Source: Clarkia xantiana subsp. parviflora | Taxonomy: Eukaryota > Streptophyta > Magnoliopsida > Myrtales > Onagraceae | Direction: 5' to 3' | Assembly (NCBI GenBank): GCA_036873135.1 | Contig: JAPTYO010000007.1 | Coordinates: 9,344,763 to 9,408,762, forward strand | Length of the DNA stretch: 64,000 bases | Shown: piece by piece, positions 47,606 to 61,011 of the stretch | Layout of the letters: the number at the start of each line of letters is the position of its first letter | How positions within the stretch are numbered: the first letter of the stretch is position 1 | Notes under the pieces: model-generated | The model's input: only the letters and a program-made list of their open reading frames with translations | Databases searched by the model: none | What the model was told of the DNA's origin: nothing | Translations under genes and position numbers: made by a program

Positions 47606-50600
47606 ATATAACAATTAGCTCTAATTTCTTTAAAGATCTATACACAGAAGAGGAGTCCCCTATACATGACACGCTAAATGATGTTTTTCCATCTCTAGTG
47701 GAGGGAGCTTGGCATGGACTTCTCAAACCGGTTACAATGGAAGAGACTAGGAAAACTCTATTTCAAATGGGGCCTTTCAAATCTACAGGACCCGACGGTT
47801 TCCACTCGGTGTTCTATCAAGCAAACTGGGAAGTTGTTTGCCCCAACCTGCTCGAGTTTGTTCAAGGTATCTTGGACTGCGGTAAGTCAATACGTGATGC
47901 TAATGGAACTCTCATTGTTCTGATTCCCAAGGTTCCAAAACCAGAGGTTCTCCATAATTTTCGTCCGATTAGCTTGTGCAATGTCTCGTACAAGCTGGTG
48001 ACTAAAGTGATCGCAAACAGATTGAAACCTCTTCTATCTGAGTTGATTAGCCCAAATCAAGCCAGCTTTGTTCCAGGGAGGCATATTCAAGATAACATTA
48101 TTATTGCACAAGAGATGGTTCACACCATGCATCGTATGAAGGGCGGTCGGGGCTTCATGATTGTTAAAGTTGATCTTGAGAAAGCTTACGATCGGTTAAA
48201 GTGGAGTTTTATTGCAGAGACTTTGAGTGTCTCAGGTATGCCAGATAAATTGAAGAACGCCATTATGGAGTGTATCAGTTCAGCTTCTATGCGGGTTTTA
48301 TGGAATGGAGAGATAACAGAAGAGTTTTTACCTTCTCGGGGAATTAGACAAGGTTGTCCCCTATCTCCATACTTGTTTGTCTTGTGCATTGAGCGGTTAT
48401 CTCATCTGATTTATGAGGCTGTTGGTGCTCGCAAATGGAGACCTATTTTAATCGGAAGAAACGGGCCTCCCCTCTCACACCTTATGTTTGCGGACGACAT
48501 CCTTCTGTTTGCCGAAGCCTCAGTTGATCAACTCGAGGTTATTGTGGAGGTTTTAAACAGCTTTTGCAGTGCGTCCGGTCAGAGAGTTAGTTTTGCGAAG
48601 ACTTCTCTCTACTTCTCTCGGAATGTCGGTGATAATTTACGCACAGAAATATCAACTAGAAGTGGTTTCAAGATCTCCGCGGAGCTAGGGCGCTATCTCG
48701 GTATTCCAATTTCAGGTAGCAGGTCTCAGGTCCGAACAGCTGAATCAGTGATAGAGAAGGTGAAGACGCGACTCTCGGGGTGGAAAACCACTTCATTATC
48801 ACTTGCAGGTAGGATTACATTAGCAAGGTCAGTGCTTATGACTATCCCTTCTTTTGCCATGCAAGTTGTAAAGCTCCCTGCTAGAACATGTGATGATTTG
48901 GAGCAGATTACCCGTAAGTTCATTTGGGGCGCGTCAGAAGATCAAAAGAGAGTCCATTTAGTTAAATGGTCAACTCTCACGCAGCCAAAAGACCGAGGTG
49001 GACTGGGTTTGAGGAGGATGAGGGAATTTAACGAAGCTTTATTAGCGAAGTCATGTTGGGGCCTAATAACGCGTCGAACCGAGTTATGGGCCCAAGTCAT
49101 ACGACACAAGTATAAGACCACGAATACGGTGGTGCCTAACTTCCAGTGCAAAATATATCACTCGCCTTTTTGGAAATCCTTATGTGATACTTGGCGGAAT
49201 ATTTCTAGTGGTATTGGGTGGAGTGTCGGTGATGGTGAGACGGTGCGTTTTTGGGAGGATTCGTGGGTTCCGGGTCTCAGTAAACTGCTAGATGTTTCTA
49301 TAGCACCAATTGGCGATGAGCTGCTCCGTAAATCAACTCGAAACTTTATTGATTTCAATGGCAGTTGGAGGTGGGATATTTTGGCCCCGCTTCTCCCGAG
49401 TTCTGTCCTAGAGCAAATCTCAGCTATATGTTTATCTTCTGCTCCAGGTCTTGCTGATGATATTATTTGGCATTCCTCTTCTAATGGCTTGTTCTCGCTT
49501 AGATCTTGCTATGAGTTATTGACACGGCATTTTTGGAACGAGACCAACAAAATTTGGTCTCTTATTTGGCATTGGAGAGGACCCGAGCGTATTCGGGCTT
49601 TTCTGTGGCTCGTTACGCACAATAGATTGCTTACTAATGAAGCTAGATGCAGGAGAGGGATAACATCCAATAGTTTTTGTTGTCACTGCCCAAATACTGT
49701 TGAATCCACCCTTCATGTTTTGAGAGATTGTAAAATGATAAGAGGGGTTTGGACTAAACTCATGCAATGTCGACCACATGCAGATTTCTTTTGCTTGACC
49801 CTACACGATTGGCTCACTGTTAATTTAACCGGTGATCAAGGGTCTAGGCATGGATGGGACATAACATTTGGCGTGACATGTTGGTTGGCTTGGATATGGA
49901 GGAACAATGGTATTTTTAGTCCAGATTTTATGCGACCGTTTGATGAAGCTCGAAGCATCCGCTTAATGACTGCAAATATTAGTAGCTCGTGGATTAGAGA
50001 TCCCCACGGAGGAGTGCAGCGGCACGTTATTGAAGTAAAGTGGAATCGACCATCTCCGGGATGGGTGAAGTTAAACACCGATGGTGCATCCAAAGGAAAC
50101 CCTGGGAAGGCAGCAGCGGGGGGTATCCTTAGAGACTGTAGTGGGAATTGGTTATTTGGTTTTGCGCTTAACATTGGAAATACCACATCGGTATGTGCTG
50201 AATTGTGGGGTGTCTTTATTGGCTGCAGAAGGCATGGTTTTTAGGATACAAGAAAATTGTGTTGGAGGTTGATTCAGAGATCGTCGTGAAATACCTTCGT
50301 GGTGATGTATCCCTTGCTGATGGTCGACACAGAGGACTCATTGCAAACATCAAACAATTTATAGATCGATCCTGGCAGGTTCTTGTAGTGCACACATATC
50401 GCGAAGGCAATCGTTGCGCGGACAAGTTAGCAAATATGGCTTTCAGTTTGCCACCGGGCTTACACTCTTATGTTTCTGTTCCTTATGATCTATCTTCGTG
50501 TTTTTTGGGAGATGTAATTGGGGTCACCATACCCCGACTTTGTTCAGTGCCTCGTAGCATTAGTTAAATAAATGGCTTTACGCCCGCTTTTCACCTAAAA

Positions 50601-50624
50601 AAAAAATATATATAACAATTAGCT
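47606..50624 (+). mobile_element. 5'-truncated L1-type LINE (2989 bp) with 15-bp target duplication
   Basis: The element lies at 47621-50609. The duplication atataacaattagct is at 47606-47620 and 50610-50624, and an A-rich tail precedes the right copy. The open frame starting upstream enters the element and codes for reverse transcriptase (KVDLEKAYD, RGIRQGCPLSPYLF, FADD near 48490), a zf-RVT region (FSLRSCYELL, CHCPNTVESTLHVLRDC) and an RNase H domain (LNTDGASKGNPG). ORF1 and the endonuclease are missing by 5' truncation, usual for LINEs. Confidence 0.93.
47621..50567 (+). pseudogene. LINE reverse transcriptase / RNase H frame, truncated and frameshifted
   Basis: The main frame runs to 50244, where it ends prematurely after a one-base shift at about 50195-50225. 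The RNase H C-terminus continues in the next frame (WLQKAWFLGYKK, LEVDSEIVVKYL, YREGNRCADKLANMAF) to a stop at 50567. Apart from this shift and the missing 5' part the polymerase frame is uninterrupted for over 850 codons, which suggests a fairly recent insertion. Confidence 0.9.
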
Positions 50625-50845
50625 AAAAACTGAAATTTCGTTTAGCTAATTTTTAAAAACTAATAACATTTTATAATTAGATAAAGTTTAAGTAGCTATT
50701 TATTTGGTTATGAACTTTTATTGATATATATGAAACAAATTCTAATGTCGTTTAAAATAATACTTTTAAAATCATTCTTATGTTATAATTAAATCCAATC
50801 TATTACTAAAAATATGGCTTGTTAAACATACTAAAAAAAAAAAAA

Positions 50846-51602
50846 AAGTTAAGAACACAGGAAGCGCCTGAATTTTGGCTCATGTTGACAGGAGAGGTCT
50901 GAATGTTCAAACGTTAATATTAAGGGTTTGAATTTTCAACTTTGTTGATATAAGAGGTCACCGTCAATTTTTGCCGTTAAAACTAACGGAATTTGGTCAC
51001 ATGCTTGGCATGTGACCGAAAATAAACTTAAATCCCGAAAATGCCCTCCGACCAGAGCGTGCCCCTCACATGCTTGACTTGAAAATACGAAAATGCCCTT
51101 AAAGCCACCCGGCTCCGACGACCACCACCCCAGCTCCGGCGACCACCACCCAACTCCGGCGACCGCCACTAGGCCCAAATCGGAGCTACCGGCCCCGATT
51201 TGGCCCGATCAGAGTTTTTTGGCACCGATCGGGCCAATCGGAGTCGGTAGCTCCGATTTGAGCCCAATCGGAGCCGTGGTGGCGGCCGCGGGAGTTGGTG
51301 GTGGTCGCCGGAGTCGGGGTGGCAGTGGCCGGAGCCGTGGTGGCTTTAAAGGCATAATTAGTGGGCATGGGTATTTTAGACATTTCATATTTCATTAATT
51401 AAACAGCTAAATTGTTACAATAATTGCAAATGGGTAATTCAGACATTTCACGTGGATCTGTTAAATTTAACAGAAAATTTGGACGGAAAACCGAAAAACA
51501 ACAAACATGATAATTCAGACCCTTAATATCAACATTTGAACATTCAGACATTTTCCGTCAACATGGGTCATTATTCAGGCCCTTCTTGTGTTCTTAACCC
51601 TT
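50846..51602. mobile_element. Foldback DNA element of about 757 bp
   Basis: Ends gttaagaacacaggaagcgcc and the reverse of ggcccttcttgtgttcttaac mirror each other, and the arms extend for about 130 bp. The centre is a GC-rich inverted repeat of 'ctccggcgaccaccac' type words. The end text (gggttaagaac) resembles the MITE at 58257, so the two may be related. No coding capacity. Confidence 0.7.
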
Positions 51603-52364
51603 AAATTTTTTTTTATTTTTTTTTTGTGATTAGCATATTCATAGCTCGGTTCTCACATTCAATTTCTCCTTAAATAATGTCTGATCAACGGATACGAATC
51701 ATTAATCAAGACTAAGAAAAATAATAACATAATAAGTTACGAAGTCCGACAACTTGAGTTTAGTGTTGTGCCGACAATTGAGCTCCCTTCCTGTCTTCGT
51801 TGCTTTGTTGGAGGAGAAACCTTAGAATGTATATGTATGTGCGGTGAACAATAATCAACAATTGCAAGTCTTAATAATGTTGTCCTTGTACATAGGCACA
51901 GGAATCAGCAGTTTCACCTTCTTCTGCCCATTTAGTTTCCGCTGTAATGAGAAGATACACAATAAGCGTGATTCAAACTGAATAGAGCTGCAATATTTGA
52001 CTGTGCCCATACGTAGGGCCAGCAGTATTTATTTTTACATTATTGTATTTAGAGAAAATGCCATGGTTTGGTTACCTCCTTGTGTATTCATGCATATGTT
52101 CATTTTTATGGAATCCCTTTTCTATTTATTTTTTTAAAGTAAAAAATTTGCCACCTTTTTTTTTAATGGCAAATGAGGCTTACATCTCAAAATTGTGTAA
52201 GCAAAGCGTAATTTTGAAAAATAAAAAGGGGATTCTTAAAAAATGTCCAACTATAAGCATTATTGTTATAAGCCAGACCAACTAAACTATATCATGCTTA
52301 CTAAATATTTTTACAGCAATGGATGGCATTTCAAAGAGCAGAGGACAAACCTGTAGGTGAGAAA
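51603..52364. other. 3' flank of DP; possible 3' UTR exon
   Basis: Mostly AT-rich. On the minus strand, near 51944, a good acceptor (CTCATTACAG) precedes sequence with modest coding look (ETKWAEEGETADSC-) that soon stops. It could be a spliced 3' UTR exon or an alternative DP tail. Nothing else is seen. Confidence 0.35.
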
Positions 52365-55300
52365 CTATTCATGTTTGAGCCGAGCTTTTAGTATACCCGG
52401 AAGTGGAGAGGCAGGACATCTAGAAGAGGGTATCGATAATATTGATTGATGATGAGACGACAACTGCTGATGTTGCTGCATTTGATGATGCATTCCTGAC
52501 ATGCTCAGACCTCGACCTCCTTCGAGAGAAAAACTCTGTTGTCCCACTGCAGCCCCCCTCTTTGGGGCCAACTTCATTGCTTTTAGGACGTAGTTGTCAT
52601 CGTGGAGCTCAAATGGGGTGCTGCAAATATTTCATTTCGGTAAAGTAAAAAACCTCATCAGCATCAAAATTCATAGAAATCACATTGCTGGTAAGAGCTT
52701 AATGTTTGCTTTCTATGCTTACCTGTTGAAGTCGAAGTGCACAAGCTGCATGTCTTCAGAGATTTCTACCTCCACAGTTGCATGGGGCCTTGTCTACAAT
52801 TTACGAGTTTAACAATGTCTTTACTTGTTAGAACATGCATACAGTAAACAGGAAATCTCATCCAAAAATATGAAGGGGAAAAAAAACAACTTTTAGCATA
52901 GAATGATGAATCCGCACGTTTGATTGATCTTTAAGATAGAGGTAGAACAATGAAGAAACTTTGCCTAATTATCTTACTTAATAAAATGATTAGAATAATT
53001 CATAAGGGATCATATCCAGAATCTTCCCTGCAGATTGATACATTTTAAGATCATGAAAAGAAGCAACAAATTCAAATCACCTTCGATAACTGATAGTTCG
53101 CATCTTAGAGTGAAAGGATAGTACGGCAATTACCTGAACCAGAATAAAAGGTAAAGCCACACCTCCACTTGGAGAATCTCCAGAGCTGTACAATCTATCA
53201 TTTCTTTTAACTAAGTTTTCCAAACCTATAAACTTGATGTAACAGGAAATAAAGTTGAGTTTCAGTATTCAGATTCCAATCAAATCAAAATAACAAAGAA
53301 TAAGAAATAACTTTGTTATAGTTCATGGCAAATGATTATTCCTACTTGTTCCTCCAGCTCCTGCAAATAAGCAGCTTTCTTTTCAATCCTATTTCTTAGA
53401 CCATCACGCTCTGCCTGAATTCAGTACGCTCTAATTAATAAAGTTCAAATAAATGATGAACAAATTGTTGATATAAGGACAAAAAATGGCACCACAAATT
53501 GAGCTCCCACCTTTAGTTCTTCAATATCAGTAGCACTGGTATGAGGAAGACCCCTCCATTGGATCTCTTTTTTATCTTTCGATATAATGTCCATAGCCAT
53601 GAGAACGTTAAGTGCGTCGTACACTCTTCTTCTGATGTTCTTCTCGTCGTACTGTTGCTGTCACCAAACAACCCAATTAAGGGATGGAAGAGTTTTTAAG
53701 AATATTTTGATGATGGGAAATGTTTAAAGGATAAGGTTACCTGATCAGGGGATCCAGTGATGTCCCCAGGATCAGCAAACTCAGCCACAAGTTCATCGGC
53801 AACCTGGAACATGTCACATATAGTTGGATGGATGACAGAACAGCAAATAAAGAAGAAAATCAAATGCAAATTTATTATTTTTCAGATAAACAATATCCAC
53901 TTTAGTCTCCTGAATTCCATTAAATTTGTAAAACCCGCATGACACTGAACAGATAATCTATGGATCGACATTTCGTTTCTAGTGAAGCCATTTGAGGAAT
54001 TCCATTGGTAAATTATTTAAGAGAAATTAATAAACAAACAACAAGAAGAAGCGGGTATGCTTCGCAGAACAGTTAATGATGAGAGAAACATGCCATGCCA
54101 TTAAGCTTTTACTAGTAATAAGATGAATCCAGCATAGACTCTGTCATAGGCACATATACTTATCAATGTGTGAACAATCTTACAGGAGAATGCGAGTTCT
54201 GTGGCCCCGTAAAATAGAAGAAAGTAGGAAATATAAGAAAAGGTTATACCAGGAGAAATATACCAAACTATAATGAGAAGAAGATCCAGATCTTGAAGGT
54301 AAGAAAGAACTCTAAAATAAACATTAAGTGGATTAAAAGTGACAAGAAGATGTCTTTGCATAAAATAGGTTTGTTTCTACCAGAATTCATGTGAGATTTC
54401 ACAGAGATGAAAGAAAATATTTCAAGAAACAACCTAACCTCATTGTAGGTGGTTCTTCCCTTGCTTTCGACTTTCTCACACACTAAATTAGCCAAAATAC
54501 AGTAAGTTTGATATTAGTAGGCAGAAATGTCACGAATAGACAATCAACATGCACAAGCACTTCATATAGAACAAGAAAAGACTGTGAGAGGCAGATGTAC
54601 AACCTCTCATACTAAATTGCCGGAGTCCCCTGCCACCTTTATCCCCACCAGCTCCAACGGCTCTTTGACCTCTCCTCTTCTTTTTGGTTCTACATGATAA
54701 AGACTTATAACTAAACACTAAAAGCTCATCGAGGGGGAAATATTAAAAGGATACTTGATGAATGAACAGAACAGATGCTTCGTAAAAATCGCTCGAGTCC
54801 CAGTCCATCTGTTTGTAGCACATTTTCACAAGCTACAGAAGAGAACTCACTATAGAACTCTTTCATGATTGGCAGTATGGATATTGAAATAAATATTAGC
54901 ACAATGTGTCATGGAAAAATCCAGATTCTGAAATGAATTATTAAAGAAGATGCAACACTATGAACATATCAACGTGTTGACAATGAGTCAACTCATTCTA
55001 TTTTTTTTTAAAAAAATATTTAACATGTATGATGAAATGCAGTGAGAAGAATGGCTGCATATTACAAGGTAAAGTAGTCTTTCAGATGGCTCCACAGCTG
55101 ACAAGGATTCAAACCATTTTGTTACTAACCTACCAATGAGTTGAAATTGTTCTAGTTCTATATTTCACTATTGCATTTAACGAAAGAGACATAAAACATC
55201 CGAGGCAGTAACATCCATAATATCAGTTTTTGCAGTCATGAGTTCTAAAACAGTAAAGCACTAAGGAACATAGAAGACATATAATTAACCATTGTGGTTG

Positions 55301-55716
55301 ATGTGGATGGAAGGGTAGCTGTGATCACCAGATTAGGCCAAATGCAACCATTGCAACCCAATAAACTCAAAATTGAGGTAAAATTACACGTAGAAATAAA
55401 CAAACAAGCTCTCAAAGACTCAAATACTAACGGTGTCCAGATAACAATGATGTTTCCAAACTAATAGAACACATCCAATAAGAATTGCCACAGCAAATAA
55501 ACATTTGGAGCAAAGCAAAAGAGAAAGGCAGAGAACCGCTCACCCGGCAGCCTCTACGGGTGAACCAACATCATCAGCACCAATGTCAAGGTTGTTCAAT
55601 CGGAGGAAAGTGTTGTCACTGGGCGGCGGCGTGGTGGCCATTGTCAGCTCGCTGCGGCTTGATGGCGAGCTAGCGTTGCCGCTCAACGACAGTGATTGCC
55701 CCGGAACAGACACCAT
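52365..55716 (-). CDS. DPB: Transcription factor DP (E2F dimerisation partner), 9 exons, 335 aa
   Basis: Nuclear partner of E2F proteins; the heterodimer binds TTTSSCGC sites to control S-phase genes. Exons (minus): 55716-55544, 54689-54604, 54482-54439, 53803-53741, 53657-53511, 53414-53346, 53232-53134, 52793-52723, 52620-52365, totalling 1008 nt. Ser-rich N-terminus with [18 protein letters not shown] is a basic patch and likely nuclear signal. The winged-helix DNA-binding domain covers about residues 75-157 ([55 protein letters not shown]). A coiled-coil dimerisation segment follows ([18 protein letters not shown]), then the DP box ([31 protein letters not shown]). The Gln/His-rich tail is shorter than in Arabidopsis. 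The start at 55716 matches the family N-terminus; the frame is open farther upstream to about 56040. Confidence 0.95.
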
Positions 55717-56040
55717 CCAGCAAGCCACGGAAACCCACGAAAGTTGGAGCTCGAAGGTGAGGAAAAGTGAGTAATTGGAGAATTCGATGGAGTTTAGAAG
55801 GTGGGTTTTACGAGGAGCACGAGCAGAAACGTTGAATTGCACAGTTTTGGCTCCCTCTCTCTGTCTCTCTCCACGGAGACAAGGAGAAGAACCGAGTGAG
55901 GTGTGAAAATGGCGGAATGGGTTTAAATGTTCGTCCTCCTCGGCGTGGTGATGAGAGGAGAGTGTTAGATGTGATCTGATTGTGAACCAACCACCACCGG
56001 CCACCACACCAGGGTTCTTGCAGTATGCTCCATCAATCAA

Positions 56041-57015
56041 AGAAAGAAAGGAGAGGGAAAATTGAGCAAATTGAACGCACCGTCGTCAACCTCTTCTTTA
56101 TTTTATTTTATTATTATTTATTATTATATATATAATTTTTATTTTTATATAATATAATTAAAAGTCTATAAACAGTGTCTATTGTATTTTGAGTTGCTGA
56201 TCGTTGTCGCAGATTTAAGATGTTTAATATAAGTGTTCTAACTATTAAAATGATTGCTTTTCACTTTTTTCTCAATTAACGAAAAAATATGTCTTAAAGA
56301 ATCAAATAAGCATAAACCATGAACAACAAATCTAAACATATTTTAAAAAAAAGTTGTAAACAATATATTTTTATTGCTTAAAACATTAATTTTAACATAG
56401 AAAACAGTCAAAAAAACAACAAAACTAATAGTTAAAATATCAATCATCAATATTTTAAATATATAACAACAATTAGCAACATGACCGGTCCGAACTTAAA
56501 ACTATTTTAGGTTCTTAACCCTTGGTATAAACATCCTTAGGTACATTGTGTGGCTCAACCCCATGAACAGCCTGAATTTTTCTACCTAATCAATTTCCAT
56601 ATTATCATTCCACAATTTCCATATTATCATTCCACCTTTATAAAAAATTGTCTACTTGCTTGGTGTAGAGAAAAGCAAAATTTACTTTTACCTCGTGAAG
56701 GAACATAATACTTTTACCGCAGATTCTTTCCACGCCAAAGTCTAACACTCATTTTCAGCATAAATGAGGATCTTTGACTTCCATAGATAGATAAAGATAG
56801 AAATAATCAATTTCACATGCTATTATGCTTCTTCCATGCTTCAGCCTCACGCAAAGCTGAAAAAGCCACATTATTAGGTTCCTCTTACCCAAATTAACAC
56901 ATAAGACAACCTCAATCTAGCGAAGGAACCAATCCAATGCAAGATCTATTATCGAATGTCAATATAGACCCAACCCAGCGCAAGGACTTACGACCCCAGA
57001 TAATCAACACCAATA
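56041..57015. other. AT-rich spacer between DP and HisRS
   Basis: Contains the DP promoter side and the HisRS 3' flank. No additional gene is recognised. Confidence 0.5.
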
Positions 57016-60000
57016 TCATTCTAAATTGTCAATATTGACCTCGTATTGCTCGCCTGTTGCGAGGATTTTGACTTTCACTGCATCTCTTTGCCACTCGTCG
57101 AGCCCTACCATTATCAGCCTTTGTGCATTTACCCGAGCAGCTCGCTTGAACACCCTTCATGAGAGACAACGTATAGAAACAACAATGAGAAACAATTCTC
57201 GTAAAGGACTTGGATCCCCACATGAGAAAATCTTCTTACTGGAGGAGATAGCTAACATTTGAAGCACTGAATGATGTGGCATAATCAAATTCATTAGTCA
57301 AGCCCAGATTAAGCGAAATGGAGAGATCATCGACCATCTTTAAAGCAATGCACAGAAGAGATTATTGGGGTTACCATTTAAATGGTTTGTTCTCCAAGAC
57401 GAGATCGACGCTTTGGCCTTTCTCCCTCAGCTTGGTGGCCACTGTAGCTGCAGCTCCTTTAAGATTGTTATCTAGAGCACATACAATGTTTTCTACTTGC
57501 TGATTCAACTCGGGCAATAGACCCTTCTCCTTGAGCAACTATAAAAAAGAACAAATATTAGTAGAATTACATAATATATAAATGTATTATAGATATAGCT
57601 TTGTTCGAAAATATACACTGTATGCACCTACGACTTACTTCGACTATTACAGCATCTCCAAATCCGAAACCGCATGCTGGGAGATCATCACCACCAAATG
57701 TCGAGAGCAGTTTGTCATATCTCCCGCCTCCACAAATAGCTCTCAGCTTACCTTCTCTGTCAAAAGCCTAACCAAAATTTGGCATTCGGAGGGCTGGTCA
57801 GGAATCCATGTATATAATATTCGGAGGGGTAATATATTTGTGAGCCATATTAGCATCTATGTGAATAATATTCTTCCTCTTTTCCTTTCCTTTTCTGCAA
57901 AATATATAGATTGTGGAAAAATAATGGAAGAAAAGAGTACCTCAAATACAACTCCAGTATAGTAGGCAAGGCCTCGAACAACGGAAGCATCAAACTGGAT
58001 CCAATCAGAGTAACCATACTTTTCAGCAAGAGAAAACAATTGCTTCAAATCAGAGACGGCTTCGCCACTGTCTCCAAGTATCTCTATTCCGACCAAAGAA
58101 AAGAAAGAGCACCAGAATAAGAATATACGTAGAAGAGCTTGATGATGTATGGAAGTACGGTCGATGAGCTTTAACTATATCATACTTGGTTATGCAAGTG
58201 CTCAATTAACAAGAGCATATGCATATTACAATGCAAACTCTATTTGAATCAGTTATAGGGTTAAGAACCTATAAACTATCTGAAGTTTGCCTCATGTGAA
58301 ATTTTGGTATCTGAAGTTTAAAATGTTAAAATGGACAGTCTCAGATTTCATTTTTGTTGAAAATTGGTGTCTCGGTGTGATTACTTTAGAGAAGCAAATC
58401 CCGACTGTCAAATAAGAGCTCTCATGCACGCTCTCTTCTCGTCATCTTGCCGGGGACCGTCACCTAAGAAGGTGACCACATCCGCGCAAGTAAATCTCGC
58501 TCTATTGTCGTTGAAAATCACTCTACACGACTCTGCTTGAAACATTTTCTTTCAGATGTTTAAGTTTTGAGAGAAATTTGACGATTATATAAAAAGTAAA
58601 GAGTGATGGATTATGAGTGGGTGAATGGGTCTATGAAAATGTTTGAAGGGAGAGGAAAAGACGTACAAAGACAACAAATTTCAACAAAAATGAAACTTGA
58701 GACTGTCCATTTCAACATTTTAAACTTCAGACACCAAAATCTCACATAGAGCAAACTTCAGACAGTAAGTTATATAGAAAGTGCACCTTCTAACTTTTCG
58801 ATTGACTTTACTGAAAGAACTTGAAGTAGCTCGTCCACTGCAACTTCTGACATCCCAACAAGCTTCAATTCTTTCTTAATTTCATCGATGGGAATTTTCT
58901 CAAGCTGTAAAAAGCTCCCATAAGTCAACAAAAAAAATGGAGCACGCATTCATGAAGCAGTTTTGTCCCAGCAAAATCATATGAATGGACATCAAGTATC
59001 TCAAGCATATACTTCTAAACATACACACCCGCAAATCCTCTGATCACTGACCTTGTCGATGATGACACAGACTTTGCCAAATGAATTTTCTGGCACAGAA
59101 TATGACTTCAAAGCTTCTTGCAAAACCTGATATAATTAACAGGATTAAGACGTTAGTGCCTTACATTGTTGTACAAGATGTACAGATTCTGTGATCCAAC
59201 TGGTAAAAATGGAGCCAGCTAGCAGCTGACAGACACTTGTACTTAAAGCAGTGCAGATTGAAAACAAATGTAAGTAGTGACAATAAGGGGAATTCTGCAG
59301 ATTAAATTTATCTGTAAGTAGCACTTATACTACTGTTGGACTTGGCCTCAGGCAACCATAATAATCAATTTCAGCCATAATGGGATCAATCTGTATTCAG
59401 AATGACAGTATATAGAGGCATCTGTCGATACTTGGCCATAACTACTCACGTGTATCAATCTATCAAGACAATAGTTTGTACCTTTGTGAAGAAACTGCAT
59501 AATCAGATATTCTCTTTTGCATAGACTAAAACCTTGTGCTATAACTGGTAAACCACACACTAGGCAGCTTCTTACTGATACGGGTAAGGATCAAATACCA
59601 AGTTCAAGAAAGAATATTGATACCTTACGACTGGAGACCTTAAACCCAACATCTGATGAAGTAATCCCAACTCGCTTAAAGAAGGTGATAATAGAAGAAA
59701 TAAGTTCCGCCTCAGCCTAAAAGAGAGTAAGTAGAAGAATTACAATAAATTCTCAAATGAAATGGAACTGCATCAGCATGTGAGACATTGTCAAAGCTTG
59801 TGTAAATGATAAAAATGATAGTGTGTGATATTTCAGACAACTTACGGTAACCTCAGGAACCCCAATGATATCCATGTTCCATTGGTAATGCTCACGGCGT
59901 CTACCTCTTGTCATCCTCTCATACCGCCAACACTGCCCAACAGCAAACCATTTCAATGGGAGAGATGCAGATTTTCTGGATTAGAAAAAAACATGGAGAT

Positions 60001-61011
60001 CAAATTCTGGCATCTGTACCTGGACACAAGAGTAACAGGTAAATAAACAGACAACTGGCAAGACCACTGCATTTGAAACTAACTAATATATATGTAAGGA
60101 ATTACCCTTTCTGAATCACTAGCCTAGCCAAAGATGGAGTAAGCTCGGGTCGCAGTGCAACACGGCGATTACCTCGATCTTCAAAACAGTATAGCTGCAT
60201 GAGAATCACAACAATATAAGTCCTGAAAATAAAGAGGTCTAAATCAATCATTACTGAAAGCAAGATCAATGCATAATATTGAACCATCTTATCGTAAGAG
60301 TATATGTAAATAACAAACAAGAAAATTATGAGACGATACTATGCTAGAGAGTAAGTAGAATAATTCAACTCGACTAGCACTAATTGAATACTAGGATTCA
60401 TACAAACAGCTCCAGGATAAAGAAAATAAGATACTGACTTGATCTCTAATTTCTTCTCCTGCTTTCCTGATGAACAATGCCTCTGATTCGAGGACTGGAA
60501 AATCAACTTCCTCAAACCCAAATGTCCGTGATACCTGAATCGATAACAATGTCAGACTAATTAAACCGTATCAGATGACTAAAGCCCACTTAAACCAGTT
60601 CAAATAACTACTAAGTAGAACACAGAAAGCAGTTTCAATTAGAATGGACTTCTTGAAAGAAACAAATCTAGAGTATCAATTCTAGTCAGTCAATACCCTC
60701 ACCTCACGAAAATTGTCGAAAAGCCAACTGCGGAGGCGCATTTCCTCCGGCGGGAAATCTCTGGTTCCCTTGGGAGGATTGACATCTATCTTCTGCGAAA
60801 CGTAATCGACCACTCGTGGAGGAGTGAGAGCTCCGGTCCGGCCGCCACCACCAGCGCCGTTATTGACCGCGCATTGTGCTGATGAGGAAGAGGATCGGTT
60901 CCGGGAGAGCAGTGGCCGGAAAATAGAGGCTGGAACTCTGAGCGTCCGACAGAGGGGAGCTATACCGTCGGAGAAGAGTGGTCTTATGCAGTGGGTTTGA
61001 AGAATCACCAT
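57016..61011 (-). CDS. HRS1: Histidyl-tRNA synthetase, organellar type, 11 exons, 494 aa
   Basis: Class II enzyme charging tRNA-His with histidine in plastids and mitochondria. Exons (minus): 61011-60703, 60534-60439, 60194-60106, 59975-59846, 59716-59624, 59126-59052, 58904-58787, 58083-57941, 57767-57639, 57538-57375, 57154-57016, totalling 1485 nt. The first ~75 residues are Ser/Arg-rich, fitting an organellar presequence. Motif 1 region [13 protein letters not shown], then [11 protein letters not shown], motif 2 [17 protein letters not shown] (181-197), the histidine-specific [10 protein letters not shown] (338-347) and CGGGRYD (363-369). The C-terminal anticodon-binding domain has [11 protein letters not shown] and ends VNIDNLE. 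The start is the first ATG before the presequence. Intron 7 carries a MITE copy. Confidence 0.95.
58257..58769. mobile_element. MITE copy in HisRS intron 7
   Basis: Begins AGGGTTAAGAACCTATAAACTATCTGAAG and carries the same inside text as the element at 36907-37443 (ggtgtctcggtgtgattactttagag, ctcgtcatcttgccggg, aaagtaaagagtgatggattatgagtggg). The right terminal repeat is missing its last bases. It sits only ~17 bp from the donor site of this intron (read on the minus strand). Confidence 0.85.

Noticed and set aside
47578..50244. 888-codon frame as a host gene
   Set aside because: It is a LINE polymerase, flanked by a target duplication and A-rich tail; the first 14 codons are flanking DNA.
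55717..56040. 108-residue N-terminal extension of DP
   Set aside because: Open upstream frame, but plant DP proteins begin close to the VSxxGQS motif; the extension looks like translated leader.
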